From Nitrospira sp. (GTDB lineage: Bacteria > Nitrospirota > Nitrospiria > Nitrospirales > Nitrospiraceae), in contig JACOEH010000013.1 of NCBI GenBank assembly GCA_024998685.1, positions 1 to 64,000 of the forward strand: a stretch of 64,000 bases of DNA, read 5' to 3'. The position numbers and the translations under genes were made by a program. Below are positions 43,875 to 53,724 of this stretch, piece after piece (the first letter of the stretch is position 1; each line of letters starts with the position of its first letter). The notes under the pieces were generated by a model. That model did no database searches. It worked only from the letters and a program-made list of their open reading frames with translations, and was not told the DNA's origin.

Positions 43875-45716
43875 ATGATCGTCAAGTTATCCGCCTTTGC
43901 CCTTGTATTCATCGCCATGTTGATCGGAAACGTGTCGGTTTCTCTTGCCGTCGAAGGTTCAGACGACCAGTCGCCGCAAGACGAATTGGGCGTGATGAGG
44001 AACAATCTCCAGCAGGCCAGGCAAAAAATCACCGAGCTTGAGCGACAACTGGCGGCCGGCAATCTGGAGAGTGCAAAGCAACGGATCGGTGAGCTCGTTA
44101 TCCAGCTCCGTGCAAAGGATAATGAGATCACAGCCCTGCGATCCAGCGCCCTCGAGAATTCCAAGCAACTTCGAGAGGATCTTGCGTCACAAACCGAGGA
44201 GCTCAACCAGGCCAAGCGCCGTATTGCCGAACTTGAACAACAGCTGGCAACGACGGGAAAAGGGCAGGAATTGACCCAGGCCAAACGCCGCGCCGCCGAA
44301 GCCGAACAACAGACGGCGAAGAAAGAACAAGAACTCGCGCAGGCCAAGCGCCGCATCGCCGAATTCGAACAACAGTTGGCAGCGATGAGCAAAGGACAGG
44401 AATCGGCCCAGGCTAAACGCCGCGGCGCCGAATCCGAACAACAGATAGTGGCGGGGAAAGAGCAAGAATTGGCACAGGTCAAGCGTCGCCTCACCGAGGC
44501 AGAACAACAGATGGCGGAGAAAGAGCATGAATTGGCCCAGGCTAAGCGCCGTGCCACTGAAGCCGACCTGCAGATGGCGGGGAAGGAACAGGAATTGGCG
44601 CAGACCAAACGCCGCGCCGCTGAAATCGACCAGCAGATGGCGGGGAAAGAGCAGGAACTGGCGCAGACCAAACGCCGTGTCACCGACGCGGAACAGCAGA
44701 CGACGGGGAAAGAACACGAATTGACGCAGGCCAAGCGCCGTATCACCGACGCGGAACAACAGATAGCGGGGAAAGAACATGAATTGACGCAAGCTAAACG
44801 CCGCACCACTGAAGCAGAACAGCAGACGGCAGGGAAAGAGATCGAGCTGGCGCAGGCCAAGCGCCGTGTCACCGAAGCCGAACAACAAACGGCGAAGAAA
44901 GAGCAAGAGCTGGCGCAGGTCAAGGAGGATCTCAAACAAGTCACGCAAAAGCTGGCGGATCTCAATCCCCAACTCACGGCGAAAGACGCGGAACTTGTGC
45001 GCACAAAACAATTGCTGGCGGACCTTGAGCTCAATTCATCCAAACAAGCCGGGCCGACTCCGGCTCAGGAGGAGAACCCTCCCTCGCTTGCTCTGCAACC
45101 TATCGATCATAATCTCTCCTTGACCAACGTGCTCGGACCGGACTCTGAGGTCACCGATGATGAAGAAACATTCGCCTCAAGTAGTGACCTCGGCAAAATA
45201 AGCGAGAGTCTTACGAATCTCTTACAGCCCGAACTCAGGAAGGGCAGTGCGGCCTTGAAGCAGCGAGGAAATAAATTGACCCTCGCATTGGCAACGGGTG
45301 AGTTATTTTCCACAGGTGACGCGACGGTCACCCTAGGAGGGATCTCGTTGCTCGAGCGGGTCGGAGTCGTCTTGCACGGATTCCGTTACCAGAGCATAGA
45401 GGTTGCCGGGCACACCGACAATACACCGCTCCGGAGCGACCCTCGGAAAGGATTTCGGGATAATGTCGAACTCTCCCGGACACGGGCCGAACGTGCCATT
45501 CAGGTCCTGATCAGTGGGGGGCTAGAGGCCGACCGAGTCAAAGCCGTGGGGTACGCGGACAGCAAGCCTATCGCGACGAATGATACCGAAAAAGGCCGGG
45601 GCAAGAATCGACGAATGGAAATCATAATTACACAGGGGTCAGAGTCGGGTAGCACGGAGGGCGACGGGAAGGCGCAAGTCGGCAAGAAACCTCAAGATGC
45701 TCCACTCAAACGGTAA
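43875..45716 (+). CDS. OmpA-family protein with long repetitive coiled coil
   Basis: This 613-residue protein has a signal peptide (KLSAFALVFIAMLIGNVSVSLA) and a coiled coil (about 35-385). The middle of the coil has 11 KRR-containing repeats, most exactly 21 residues (three heptads), such as KEQELAQAKRRxTEAEQQ. An OmpA C-terminal peptidoglycan-binding domain (about 440-595) has VEVAGHTDNTPLR, NVELSRTRAERAIQVLISGG and GYADSKPIATNDTEKGRGKNRRMEI. It likely spans the periplasm and anchors to the cell wall. Confidence 0.85.
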   Translation: MIVKLSAFALVFIAMLIGNVSVSLAVEGSDDQSPQDELGVMRNNLQQARQKITELERQLAAGNLESAKQRIGELVIQLRAKDNEITALRSSALENSKQLREDLASQTEELNQAKRRIAELEQQLATTGKGQELTQAKRRAAEAEQQTAKKEQELAQAKRRIAEFEQQLAAMSKGQESAQAKRRGAESEQQIVAGKEQELAQVKRRLTEAEQQMAEKEHELAQAKRRATEADLQMAGKEQELAQTKRRAAEIDQQMAGKEQELAQTKRRVTDAEQQTTGKEHELTQAKRRITDAEQQIAGKEHELTQAKRRTTEAEQQTAGKEIELAQAKRRVTEAEQQTAKKEQELAQVKEDLKQVTQKLADLNPQLTAKDAELVRTKQLLADLELNSSKQAGPTPAQEENPPSLALQPIDHNLSLTNVLGPDSEVTDDEETFASSSDLGKISESLTNLLQPELRKGSAALKQRGNKLTLALATGELFSTGDATVTLGGISLLERVGVVLHGFRYQSIEVAGHTDNTPLRSDPRKGFRDNVELSRTRAERAIQVLISGGLEADRVKAVGYADSKPIATNDTEKGRGKNRRMEIIITQGSESGSTEGDGKAQVGKKPQDAPLKR

Positions 45717-45806
45717 CCCATCGGTGACAGTGACGGTCTCATCCTTGCCGGGACCAATACTCCGAAGACCAATGAATGCGTGAAGAAGCGGGGCGGGGCC
45801 GTGACG

Positions 45807-46295
45807 TTACGGTTCCAGCCACTTGTACATGACCAACGCATCAACGTAGCCTTTGGATGGATGACGGAACGCTTTTGGTAAGCGACCCACCGTCGTGAAG
45901 CCAAGCTTGTTCCAAAGCCTGACCGCCCCTTCATTGCTGGACGCGACGAAATTGAACTGCATGGCCTTGTACCCAAGCTCCCGTGCGATCACTTGAGAGT
46001 GCTCGCACATCGCCGTCGCGACTCCCCGTCCTCTGGCAGCCGATGAAACCATATAGCCGCAATTGCAGACATGGTCGCCTGGACCGAGCTGATTCGTCCT
46101 TATGTAGTATGTTCCCAGAATTTCCCCGTTCTCTTCGAACACATAGGTTTTTCTTGGAGTCTCTATCCAAAGCTCGATGGCTTGTTCTTGAGTGATGTCT
46201 CGCGGATATCCATAGGTCTCACCGGCGGCTGCGATCTCGTGGAAGATCGGCCCAATCTGCTCAAAATCGTCTCGTATCGCTTCTCGAATAGCCAT
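45807..46295 (-). CDS. GNAT family N-acetyltransferase
   Basis: This 162-residue protein from ATG 46295 has the GNAT fold: IREAIRDDFEQIGPIF, EENGEILGTYYIRTNQLGPGDHVCNCGYMVSSAARGRGVATAMCEHSQVIARELGYKAMQFNFVASSNEGAVRLWNKLGFTTVGRLP. The acetyl-CoA pyrophosphate loop is RGRGVATA, and ASNxxAxxLWxKxGF is the usual second motif. Substrate unknown. It is a single gene, convergent with the OmpA gene. Confidence 0.88.
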   Translation of the reverse strand: MAIREAIRDDFEQIGPIFHEIAAAGETYGYPRDITQEQAIELWIETPRKTYVFEENGEILGTYYIRTNQLGPGDHVCNCGYMVSSAARGRGVATAMCEHSQVIARELGYKAMQFNFVASSNEGAVRLWNKLGFTTVGRLPKAFRHPSKGYVDALVMYKWLEP

Positions 46296-46485
46296 GCCGC
46301 TCAATTTGCCTGCTCCGAAAAGCTGTGCGTAACAAAACTTCGTATGGCCCGGTTCGGTCGAGCTCTACCCTCTCCTGTGCGTGCTGCGAAGTCGAATGCC
46401 GTCACGTCACACTGTGAGCCGTCCTCTGATCGATCTCTCTCATACCTCCCTGGATCGCTCGTCGCTGCGTTTTATGCTGCCTTCC

Positions 46486-46749
46486 TCATAGCCGACTTCG
46501 CAGCCGCTCATAGCCCTTCTTCAATTCATCGATCGCCAGGCCCAGTGCGGTGCCGACAGATTCCGCCGTTTTCCCGACTTCCTCCCGTGCCGCCTCCAGC
46601 TTGGGCTTTATTTCTTCCCACTGACTTTCCAGGCGAGCCCATTCGTCCTTCGCGTCCGCCTTCGCGAGGTGAAGCTGGACGTGAAGCTCATCGCGCTGTT
46701 GCTTGAAATGCTCCAAGGCTTTCGTTATCTGGTCCTTTACGTCTTCCAT
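46486..46749 (-). CDS. small coiled-coil protein
   Basis: This 87-residue protein starts at ATG 46749 with a good ribosome-binding site (aaaggag). It is almost entirely helical with heptads (DVKDQITKALEHFKQQRDELHVQLHLAKADAKDEWARLESQWEEIKPKLEAAREEVGKTAESVGTALGLAIDELKKGYERLR). No family is recognised, although similar short coiled-coil proteins occur widely in this kind of bacterium. Role unknown. Confidence 0.65.
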   Translation of the reverse strand: MEDVKDQITKALEHFKQQRDELHVQLHLAKADAKDEWARLESQWEEIKPKLEAAREEVGKTAESVGTALGLAIDELKKGYERLRSRL

Positions 46750-46840
46750 GAAACGTGCTCCTTTGGTTGAATATCGCGTTTCCTGCGCGCGATCATACGG
46801 ACCACGCTCACTGAGATCAAGCTTAGGCAATGGCACCGTC

Positions 46841-46963
46841 TCAAGCGGTCGTAAGAGTGGAAGTCACCGTTGTGGAGCTCGATCCACTGGGAGACATTGA
46901 ATGACCAGTGAGGGCAGGAGGAACAGCGGTGACGCGACGCATCAGAACGGGATTCGTGTTCAT
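46841..46963 (-). CDS. possible 40-residue protein
   Basis: An open frame of 40 codons from ATG 46963 to TGA 46841 is preceded by aaaggagaac, a strong Shine-Dalgarno. The product is Ser/Thr-rich at its end (SPSGSSSTTVTSTLTTA) and resembles nothing known. It is 91 bases upstream of the coiled-coil gene on the same strand. It may be a leader peptide or a chance frame. Confidence 0.3.
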   Translation of the reverse strand: MNTNPVLMRRVTAVPPALTGHSMSPSGSSSTTVTSTLTTA

Positions 46964-47225
46964 AAGTTCTCCTTTCGAACCGCCGCATTGACAGGAGCGC
47001 TTACGAAGGTGCAACATGCGTATTAGGTTGATCGATCGAAATGCGCATCAACCAGCTTGACTGCCATGCTCGTTGCACCTAGGGTGATAGAGTCATGAGC
47101 ACACTTCCACGATGAGATCCCTTGAAAACTCAGGGTGGAAGACAAGAAGAGATTCTTCATCAAGCGTGCGTTGCGGAGAATGTGCAGCGCCGTGTTAAAT
47201 CTTAGACAATAAGGAGGCCAGGATC

Positions 47226-47573
47226 ATGGCACTGCTGATTACCGACGAATGTATCAACTGTGGCGCCTGCCTGCCGGAGTGTCCGAATGAGGCCATCTTC
47301 GAAACTCGCGGCGACGCGGAGGCGAAGGGAAATCATGTGGGCGACGGCCAGGGAGTGGGCGATAATATTTACGTGATTACCCATGATCGGTGTACCGAGT
47401 GTGTCGGCCATTTCGACGAACCTCAATGTGCGGCGGTCTGTCCGGTCGATAACTGTTGTATTTCTGACCCGGCTTATCCGGAGGGGACCGATGTCCTGCT
47501 GGAAAAGGCGAAGGCACTCAATCCTGACAAGCCTATCGATCCGGCAAAAGTTTGGAGCGGCGTGCGGAACTGA
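47226..47573 (+). CDS. YfhL-like 2x[4Fe-4S] ferredoxin
   Basis: This 115-residue protein has a strong aggagg site seven bases before its ATG. The first cluster motif is CINCGACLPECP. The second is CTECVGHFDEPQCAAVCPVDNCC, with the eight-residue insertion between the second and third Cys that is typical of the Allochromatium/YfhL class. It may have very low-potential clusters and could serve the oxidoreductase at 2603-6480. This link is inference; no shared operon exists. Confidence 0.88.
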   Translation: MALLITDECINCGACLPECPNEAIFETRGDAEAKGNHVGDGQGVGDNIYVITHDRCTECVGHFDEPQCAAVCPVDNCCISDPAYPEGTDVLLEKAKALNPDKPIDPAKVWSGVRN

Positions 47574-47666
47574 TCGTTCCTGTCGAAGTTCCGTGCCGCC
47601 TGAGGATGATGCCGACATGGCGCCGGGACAGTCAGGTTTGCCTTGGCCTAACCGAAACGATGAGTC

Positions 47667-47969
47667 ATGGCTGATAAGGGTCCGAGATTCCTGACAAACG
47701 CCACGGTCATCAAGGTTTTAGCTAAAGTCTTTGCTTTCCAAGCCATCGAGATCAACCTCTTGCGTTCCCAGGCCGGAATATCCGATACGAATTGGAAAAC
47801 CCTCAAGCGGGAAGCCTTTAAGAAAACCTACGCCAAGCAACGTGCTTTTTATGAAGATCGCTTGACGGGCGCGTTCGCTTTGGAACACATTTCCCAGTCT
47901 GAACGCGAGACAAGACTTCTTGAACTCTGGCTCAAACAGAGCGAGGAGTCCTCCAAAGACGAACCATAA
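47667..47969 (+). CDS. small hypothetical protein
   Basis: This 100-residue protein has a helical sequence (FLTNATVIKVLAKVFAFQAIEINLLRSQAGI, DTNWKTLKREAFKKTYAKQRAFYEDRLTGAFALEHISQSERETRLLELWL). No known domain. It lies 93 bases after the ferredoxin on the same strand and could be a small partner. Confidence 0.5.
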   Translation: MADKGPRFLTNATVIKVLAKVFAFQAIEINLLRSQAGISDTNWKTLKREAFKKTYAKQRAFYEDRLTGAFALEHISQSERETRLLELWLKQSEESSKDEP

Positions 47970-48151
47970 CCTCCCGCCGGGCGCGTATCGCCTCAAGGCC
48001 CGGCATCCCTTCTCGGGACGCAAGAGCGGGAGCTCATGGTGACGCCCAATCAGACAGTCTCACTGGAGCTGTCGTGTGAAGCCAAGTTCTGCCAGGTGCG
48101 AGACATTGAGAGGAACTGTTTGAGTAATCTAAGGTCCCTTGGAGAACAGCC

Positions 48152-48577
48152 ATGAGCATGAATCGCTTTCTACGGATGCAGGCCGGGCGGGTGCTTCTTG
48201 TTGGGGCTGTCTTTTGCACGGTACTGGTGTGGACAGGCGAATCTGTACTGGCTCATGGTGGTGAAGACATATCCGAGGCGAGTCCCGTGCACTCGAGCCC
48301 ATCCAGCCCATCGGATCCATCCAGCCCCGAAGCAGCCGGACTCCAAGCAGCCTGTTGGGCTCTCACCGTCCCCTATGGTGCCGTGAAAATGGCCTATGCG
48401 ATCGGCGGAGGCATTATAGGCGGCTTCGCTTGGGCGATAACAGGAGGCGGCATGGAGGTGGCAAAGTCCATCTGGATTCCCTCGATGACAGGCGACTACA
48501 TCATCCAACCGCAGCATCTCACCGGCGAGAAGCACCTTCACTTCGTGGGCGTGTCGTCAGAAGCCCCGCTGTCATAA
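48152..48577 (+). CDS. exported small hypothetical protein
   Basis: This 141-residue protein starts at ATG 48152 after a ggagaac site. It has a signal peptide (VLLVGAVFCTVLVWTGESVLAHG), a Ser/Pro-rich linker (SPVHSSPSSPSDPSSPEAAG) and a Gly-rich hydrophobic segment (AVKMAYAIGGGIIGGFAWAITGGGMEVAK), possibly a membrane hairpin. It ends DYIIQPQHLTGEKHLHFVG. Function unknown. The IS4-type element begins about 90 bases downstream. Confidence 0.55.
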   Translation: MSMNRFLRMQAGRVLLVGAVFCTVLVWTGESVLAHGGEDISEASPVHSSPSSPSDPSSPEAAGLQAACWALTVPYGAVKMAYAIGGGIIGGFAWAITGGGMEVAKSIWIPSMTGDYIIQPQHLTGEKHLHFVGVSSEAPLS

Positions 48578-48666
48578 CACCTTACTTTCAGGTCTCGTAC
48601 GGCGTGCATCGTCCTGCAACTTGCGGCGGAGAAAAGGGTCTGGCGATGCGAAAAGGTATCCGTCCC

Positions 48667-50190
48667 TCATGGCACTACCTTAAGCATATTGTGCTCGCGT
48701 CCGGATGATGGCGGCACGTGCAACATGTCGAGGGACAGTTAGAAGCGCATGGTTTTTGGGTCTTCGTTTGATCGCGTGCGGCTCGATGCGTCCGGGGCGA
48801 ATCGGCACACGCATGGCGCTGATTGCGCCGAGTATCTGTGCGCAGAGGATCCGGGCTGACTTGGCCGCAGCCCAACGCAGTTGTTGTTGAAACGCCAAGA
48901 GCAGTTGCACGGCGCCCTTGAAACTCAGCGCTCGCGCGACAAGTTGCGCCCCGGCGGCCGCCCGCGCCATGATGCCACGCACCAGGTTGTAGGCCAGCAG
49001 ATACACCCCAATTTCCTTCTCGATCATCACCGGAGATTGCGAACGCAGAACGTCCATACCCATGACGGCCTTGATCGAGCGCAAATCCACTTCCACCTGC
49101 CAGCGGCTTCGGTACAGCATATCCAGATCGGTCGGCGTGACATGGCGTGCATCGGTGAGTGTGGTGACCAGCACCCGGCCCGCCACCTCGGTTTGACGCA
49201 CCGTGAGCTGGCGCGGCATGCGCGCATACGTTGCCGGATCCATCCACTGCGGTCGTTGAGGTCGCATCCAGGTGACGAGCCGGTCTCGATATCCCAGACG
49301 CGTCCCATGGCGAAAATCGGTTACACGACGCTGGTGCTGGCAGGTGAGGAGATCCACCCCCTGCTCAGCCAGCAGCGCCACCGTAAAATAGGTGCAGTGA
49401 TAGCGATCCGCAAGGATGATGTCTCCCGCATTCAGATGGGACATCAGGGAACGGAACAGTGCCTGCTCCCCACTGCCTTTTCCCCGACATGGACCAGTGG
49501 CCCAGCGCAGCACCGCCCCGGTTGAGAGCGAGATGAGCGCGACCAGCAAGGCCAGTGGAAATCCCAGTCCAGCCTGTTGTTCCCCGCTTTGTGGGTACGC
49601 CGCTTGGTTGGCCGGGGTATCAGGCATCGACACGGTGGTGCCATCCAGCAGCTTCACCGAGCGGCCCCGCCACTTCCAGGTCCGGCCCGTCATCTGCTCC
49701 AGGCGTTCGCCCACCGAGACGGTCAGGCGCTCAATCCGTGAGAGGGGCAACCGCTGCCGAGCCTTGCAGTAGGGGCCACTGCTGATGCTACAGGGATCTT
49801 CTCCCTGCGCCGTACGTTCGGCATGATGTCGGGCCACCGCCTCTTGGCACCCTCCATCGGCGGACAAGGCTTGGCCTATGAAGAGCCCCAGTGTGGTGAG
49901 CGGCGGATAGACGCGCTCACGAAAGACCCCGACTTCCTCCTCCACCATCGCCCCCACCGCATCGTGTGACAGTAGCTCATCAAGTGCCCGCGTGGGCCGG
50001 TCTCCAACCCCCTGCTTGAATCGCGTGACCGCCTTCCGGAGGCGTTTTTTTGCTATCTTTACACATGGCGGATCCTCCTTGTCTTGATTGTGACGGTAGG
50101 TCCCACCATCTTCAACAATGTGCGGCTCTCAGCGACCCCCTTCTTTCCCCCACCGTGGCCCTTCGATGGCTTCTTAAGGTAGTGCCATGA
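48667..50190. mobile_element. IS4-family insertion sequence with intact ends
   Basis: This 1524-base element has perfect 18-bp inverted ends, tcatggcactaccttaag (48667-48684) and its complement (50173-50190). It is flanked by identical 11-bp direct repeats gtatccgtccc (48656-48666 and 50191-50201), the target-site duplication expected for this family. A transposase gene fills most of it. The intact repeats suggest a recent insertion. Confidence 0.92.
48680..50066 (-). pseudogene. IS4-family transposase, frameshifted near its start
   Basis: Most of the protein is intact: FRERVYPPLTTLGLFIGQALS, LLDGTTVSMPDT (first Asp), DIILADRYHCTYF (second Asp) and YRSRWQVEVDLRSIK, which fits the Y-x2-R-x3-E-x6-K signature exactly. 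The uninterrupted frame begins only at GTG 49957. A start at ATG 50066, with an aaggagg site, gives MCKDSK; then a run of seven A (minus strand, 50045-50051) shifts the frame, and six A would restore KKRLRKAVTRFKQGV to the rest. Either inactive or read by slippage. Confidence 0.8.
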
Positions 50191-50360
50191 GTATCCGTCC
50201 CCTTAACGTACTCCCGTGCTGACCTTTAGGCCCTCCAGTGTTGCATCGAAACGGTTGATAGTGCAGCTTCGGAGTTTCCATACGTGTACCGTAAATATGT
50301 TCAGCAATTTTTCATCGAGCGATCTCCTTTCGATGTTGAGACCTACTTATCTTGGACCAT

Positions 50361-51818
50361 TCAGATTTTGAGACCGGTCGAATGTGAGACAGAGGGGATG
50401 CTGGAAAACAGAACGATGAGACCTTCCAGAAGGGTTGGGTGGGTCAGGATGGCATCACGCAAAGCCGTATAGGGAAGCCCAGCGATCATTGCAATCTGCA
50501 CTGATGTTATAATTTCTCCTGCGTCGACCCCGAAGGCGGTGAAGCCGAGGATGCGATCGCTGCCAATCTCTACCAGTCCCTTCAAAAACCCGCCTGTTTC
50601 AGAGAGAGTGCGTGTGCGCAACACCGCGGCCATAGGAATCTTGAAGAGACGATAAGCAATTCCTTGTGCGTTGGCTTCCGTTTCGCTGAGACCGATACGC
50701 GCAAACTCGGGATCGGTAAACATGCAGAACGGCACCTGTCTGCAGGTCGTAATATGGTTTCCACCAGCCAGATTCTCACGAATCACGCGAAAGTCATCAA
50801 AGGCGATGTGGGTGAACTGGGGACTCCCGGCGGATTCACCTATTGCCCAGACTCCCGGTGCTGTCGTCTCGAGCCGCTCATTGACCTTCACATAGCCACG
50901 GTCCGTGATCTCAACGCCTGCCGAGTCCAGACCAATCCCGTCGGTGTTCGGCGTGCGTCCAGTTGCGGCCAGCAGATGAGTGCCCGCAAGCGTTCTTCCG
51001 ATTCCATCCTGAACTATGACAACCTGAACTGAGCTACCGGACTTTCCCGAGACTCGCTCAATCCGGGCGTTTAGGACAAGGTCAATACCTTCATTTTCGA
51101 AGAGAGTGCGAAGTCCTTCGGCCACATCTTGATCTTCCCGATATACCAGTCGCGCATTTCGCTCAATGACAGTCACCCGGCTGCCGAATCGGCGCATAGC
51201 TTGTGCGAGTTCAAGCCCGATATACCCACCACCCAATACAAGAAGGTGCTCAGGAATTTCATCCAGTTCTAGGGCTTCAATGTGAGTAAGAGGTTGAGAT
51301 TCGATGAGACCAGAAATGGGTTCAAGTGTAGGGCGGGTTCCAGTGCCGATGATCACGTTCTTTCCCCGTAAGTAGCGAGTTCCTCCTTCTGAAAGGCTCA
51401 CCTCCAAAGTCCGTGGGGCAACGAAGCGCCCTGATCCTATGAGCAGTTCGGCTCCGCTCTTATTGAAGTTATCGACATGGATGTCGATCAAGCCCTTCAC
51501 CATCCTGCGCTTTCGGTCACGCACGGTAAACATGTCGATCTTAAACCCGTCCTTCGTAATACCGAACTCTTCGCTCCTGCGGAAGTACGAAGCAACCTTC
51601 GCACTATGAATGATGTTCTTGCTTGGCAGGCATGCAATATTGGGGCAGGAACCACCGATATACTTGCGCTCAATTACAGCCACACGTTGTCCCTGCTTCG
51701 CAAGCGTCCAGGCTACGTATTTCGATCCCTCGCCGCTGCCGAGAATGACGAGATCGTAGTCTTCGGGGCTGGCGCCCTTAGGCGATGGTGTGAGATGTGT
51801 ATCGTCGATGCCATTCAT
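50361..51818 (-). CDS. mercuric reductase/lipoamide dehydrogenase-like flavoprotein
   Basis: This 485-residue protein starts at ATG 51818, seven bases after an aaggag site. It has FAD-binding YDLVILGSGEGSKYVAWTLA, the redox-active pair GGSCPNIACLPSK, NAD-binding LVLGGGYIGLELAQAMRRFG, a second FAD contact AIGESAGSPQFTH and a C-terminal dimer motif ILTHPTLLEGL. It lacks the N-terminal metal-binding domain and the C-terminal Cys-Cys of true MerA, so it is probably a general disulfide reductase. The gene neighbour is a quinone oxidoreductase. Confidence 0.85.
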   Translation of the reverse strand: MNGIDDTHLTPSPKGASPEDYDLVILGSGEGSKYVAWTLAKQGQRVAVIERKYIGGSCPNIACLPSKNIIHSAKVASYFRRSEEFGITKDGFKIDMFTVRDRKRRMVKGLIDIHVDNFNKSGAELLIGSGRFVAPRTLEVSLSEGGTRYLRGKNVIIGTGTRPTLEPISGLIESQPLTHIEALELDEIPEHLLVLGGGYIGLELAQAMRRFGSRVTVIERNARLVYREDQDVAEGLRTLFENEGIDLVLNARIERVSGKSGSSVQVVIVQDGIGRTLAGTHLLAATGRTPNTDGIGLDSAGVEITDRGYVKVNERLETTAPGVWAIGESAGSPQFTHIAFDDFRVIRENLAGGNHITTCRQVPFCMFTDPEFARIGLSETEANAQGIAYRLFKIPMAAVLRTRTLSETGGFLKGLVEIGSDRILGFTAFGVDAGEIITSVQIAMIAGLPYTALRDAILTHPTLLEGLIVLFSSIPSVSHSTGLKI

Positions 51819-51889
51819 GGGCACTCCTTATTTAGTTCACCAATTGTGTTAGCGGAAATATTCTGAAAGTACGTTTGCTCGCGCTGAGT

Positions 51890-52873
51890 TCAGAGTTCGA
51901 CAACAACTTTTCCCAAGACCCCAGATTCAACGAGAGAATGGGCAGCACCAATGGTCGTAGGCGAGAAGCGTTGCTCGTTGAGAAGCGGTCTCAGCTTACC
52001 TGCCTCGGCGAGGACTGCCGCCTGGGCGAGTATCTGGCCGTGACGAGCTCGGTCTTCCCCAGTAATCAGAGGATACAGAGTAAAGACCCCTGAATAGGTG
52101 GCTCCGCGGAAGGAGAGTGGAGCCAGGGAGTGCGATCCCCATCCCAGGCAGCTCAGAACGCGGCCGGTGTACCGCTTCACCGCACTGAAGGAGGCATCGA
52201 GCGTTGCACCGCCAACGGTGTCATAGATGATGTCAAACCCTTGACCTCCGGTGGAAGAGGCCACATAGTCCTCAACCGAGGTAGCGCGATAGTCAATAGC
52301 AGTGGCTCCGAAACCTTCCACGATGCTCTTTTTGTCCGACGAGACGGTAGCGAACACTTCTGACCCGAAATCGCGCGCAATTTGTACCGCAATATGGCCG
52401 ACACCTCCGGCACCTGCATGAATCAGCACCTTCTGACCGGCGTGTACCTTCGCGCGATCGACCAATCCTTCCCAGGCTGTGATGATGCTCAGAGGGAGGG
52501 ATGCTGCTTCACGCATCGACAGGTTCTTTGGCTTGTGCGCTAGCAAGTCAGCATCGACAGCAATGAACTCGGCGAGGGTTCCCTGCAGTCCGCCTACACC
52601 ACCTACCATGCCATAAACCTCATCGCCGGATTTAAAGCCAGAGACCTTGGTTCCGACCTCTTCAACGGTTCCCGCCATATCCAGTCCAAGCACGGAAGGG
52701 AGAGGTTGTTTGGCATGTGCTGCGTTGCCTGCGCGGATTTTAGTGTCGAGCGGATTAACGCCGCTGGCAGATATTCTTACCAGAACCTGATTGCTCTCCA
52801 ACGTTGGGCGAGGCAACTCTACCCTTCGGAACTCCCCACCCGGCCTTTCAACGAGCCAAACTATGTTCTTCAT
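51890..52873 (-). CDS. zinc-independent alcohol dehydrogenase/quinone oxidoreductase
   Basis: This 327-residue MDR-superfamily protein starts at ATG 52873 after a ggaggg site. Features are VLVRISASGVNPLDTKIRAG, LGLDMAGTVEEVG, the nucleotide-binding VLIHAGAGGVGHIAVQIARDFG, DIIYDTVGG and a C-terminal AAHSLVESGVLGKVVVEL. It lacks the Cys ligands of zinc-dependent enzymes. It probably reduces quinones or enals with NADPH. It lies 71 bases upstream of the flavoprotein gene on the same strand, so the two may share a transcript. Confidence 0.88.
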   Translation of the reverse strand: MKNIVWLVERPGGEFRRVELPRPTLESNQVLVRISASGVNPLDTKIRAGNAAHAKQPLPSVLGLDMAGTVEEVGTKVSGFKSGDEVYGMVGGVGGLQGTLAEFIAVDADLLAHKPKNLSMREAASLPLSIITAWEGLVDRAKVHAGQKVLIHAGAGGVGHIAVQIARDFGSEVFATVSSDKKSIVEGFGATAIDYRATSVEDYVASSTGGQGFDIIYDTVGGATLDASFSAVKRYTGRVLSCLGWGSHSLAPLSFRGATYSGVFTLYPLITGEDRARHGQILAQAAVLAEAGKLRPLLNEQRFSPTTIGAAHSLVESGVLGKVVVEL

Positions 52874-53005
52874 AATGCCCTCCATAAACGCAAATGTTAC
52901 GTTCGTTATTCCATGTAACATACTTACGTTGCAATCCAACTAGAACCTATCTCAAAATTGTCGACACTGTGGACATCCGTACTTATAAATGCATGCACGC
53001 TCCGC

Positions 53006-53271
53006 TTGCGCGACGATCAATGGGATCGGATTCGGAAGCATTTTCCTGAAGATATATCCCGTATATTCGACTAGGGCGCAAACCTATACCTACGCGAGAC
53101 GTCCTGGAGGCTGGGCTGTGGGTTCTGAACACCGGCGCGCAGTGGCACATGTTGCCGCAGGGCTATCCGAACTACAAAACCGTTCATCGCCGATTTCAAC
53201 AGTGGTGTCAACGCGCGGTCTTGCGTGAGATCTTCACCCAGTTGGCCAATACGCTGGCGGGACAAGCATAA
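53006..53271 (+). pseudogene. IS5-family transposase remnant
   Basis: Two frames hold an IS5-type N-terminal domain. The first has LRDDQWDRIRKHFPEDISRIFD and ends in a stop near 53070. The second, from about 53073, has GRKPIPTRDVLEAGLWVLNTGAQWHMLPQGYPNYKTVHRRFQQWCQ and stops at 53271. The DDE catalytic half is absent. No terminal repeats are visible, so it is an old remnant. Confidence 0.75.
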
Positions 53272-53724
53272 TTGCCCCATCGCTCCAGCCACACGCTCAA
53301 TACTCAGACGGTCGGCATCTGCGGCCCTCTATTTAAGAAAATCCCGATGTGCAAATTCATCTTCCCGTAAGACCGCAGCAAGCGAAGAATCTAAGCGTAC
53401 GTCTTCGGGACGTTGAATCTCTGAGCACTGTGAGAGCGCAGCAGAAAGCCAGTTTCAACATCCAAGATGTGGGGCCATCCCCGCATGGCATGATGGGTTC
53501 TACTTCCCCGCATCTTTCCACAGACTAGTCCCACGACCGAACTCCTGAACTTTCCTCATAATTTTCTCAACTTCCCCCACCTTCCTCCTGCGGCACTCCG
53601 GTTGCTCAAGCAATCCTTCGTCGGCGCACGAACCAACGGTCGAAAGGAGGTGGATCAAAAAAACCGCAGCCAGAGTTTTGATGGATGTTGAGTCATTCGT
53701 TTAACCACAAGGAGGATTGCCATC
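53272..53724. other. intergenic with a possible gene remnant
   Basis: About 450 bases. Around 53335-53440 on the minus strand, a start-less frame encodes RPEDVRLDSSLAAVLREDEFAHRDFLK before a stop, which looks like the C-terminal end of a lost gene. The region otherwise holds the presumed promoter of the OmpA-like gene and its aaggagg site. Nothing else is seen. Confidence 0.4.

Noticed and set aside
43844..45043. Long minus-strand open frame opposite the OmpA coiled-coil gene
   Set aside because: It is a low-complexity Cys/Ser/Arg mirror of the 63-base coding repeat, has no ribosome-binding site, and the plus-strand gene has clear domains.
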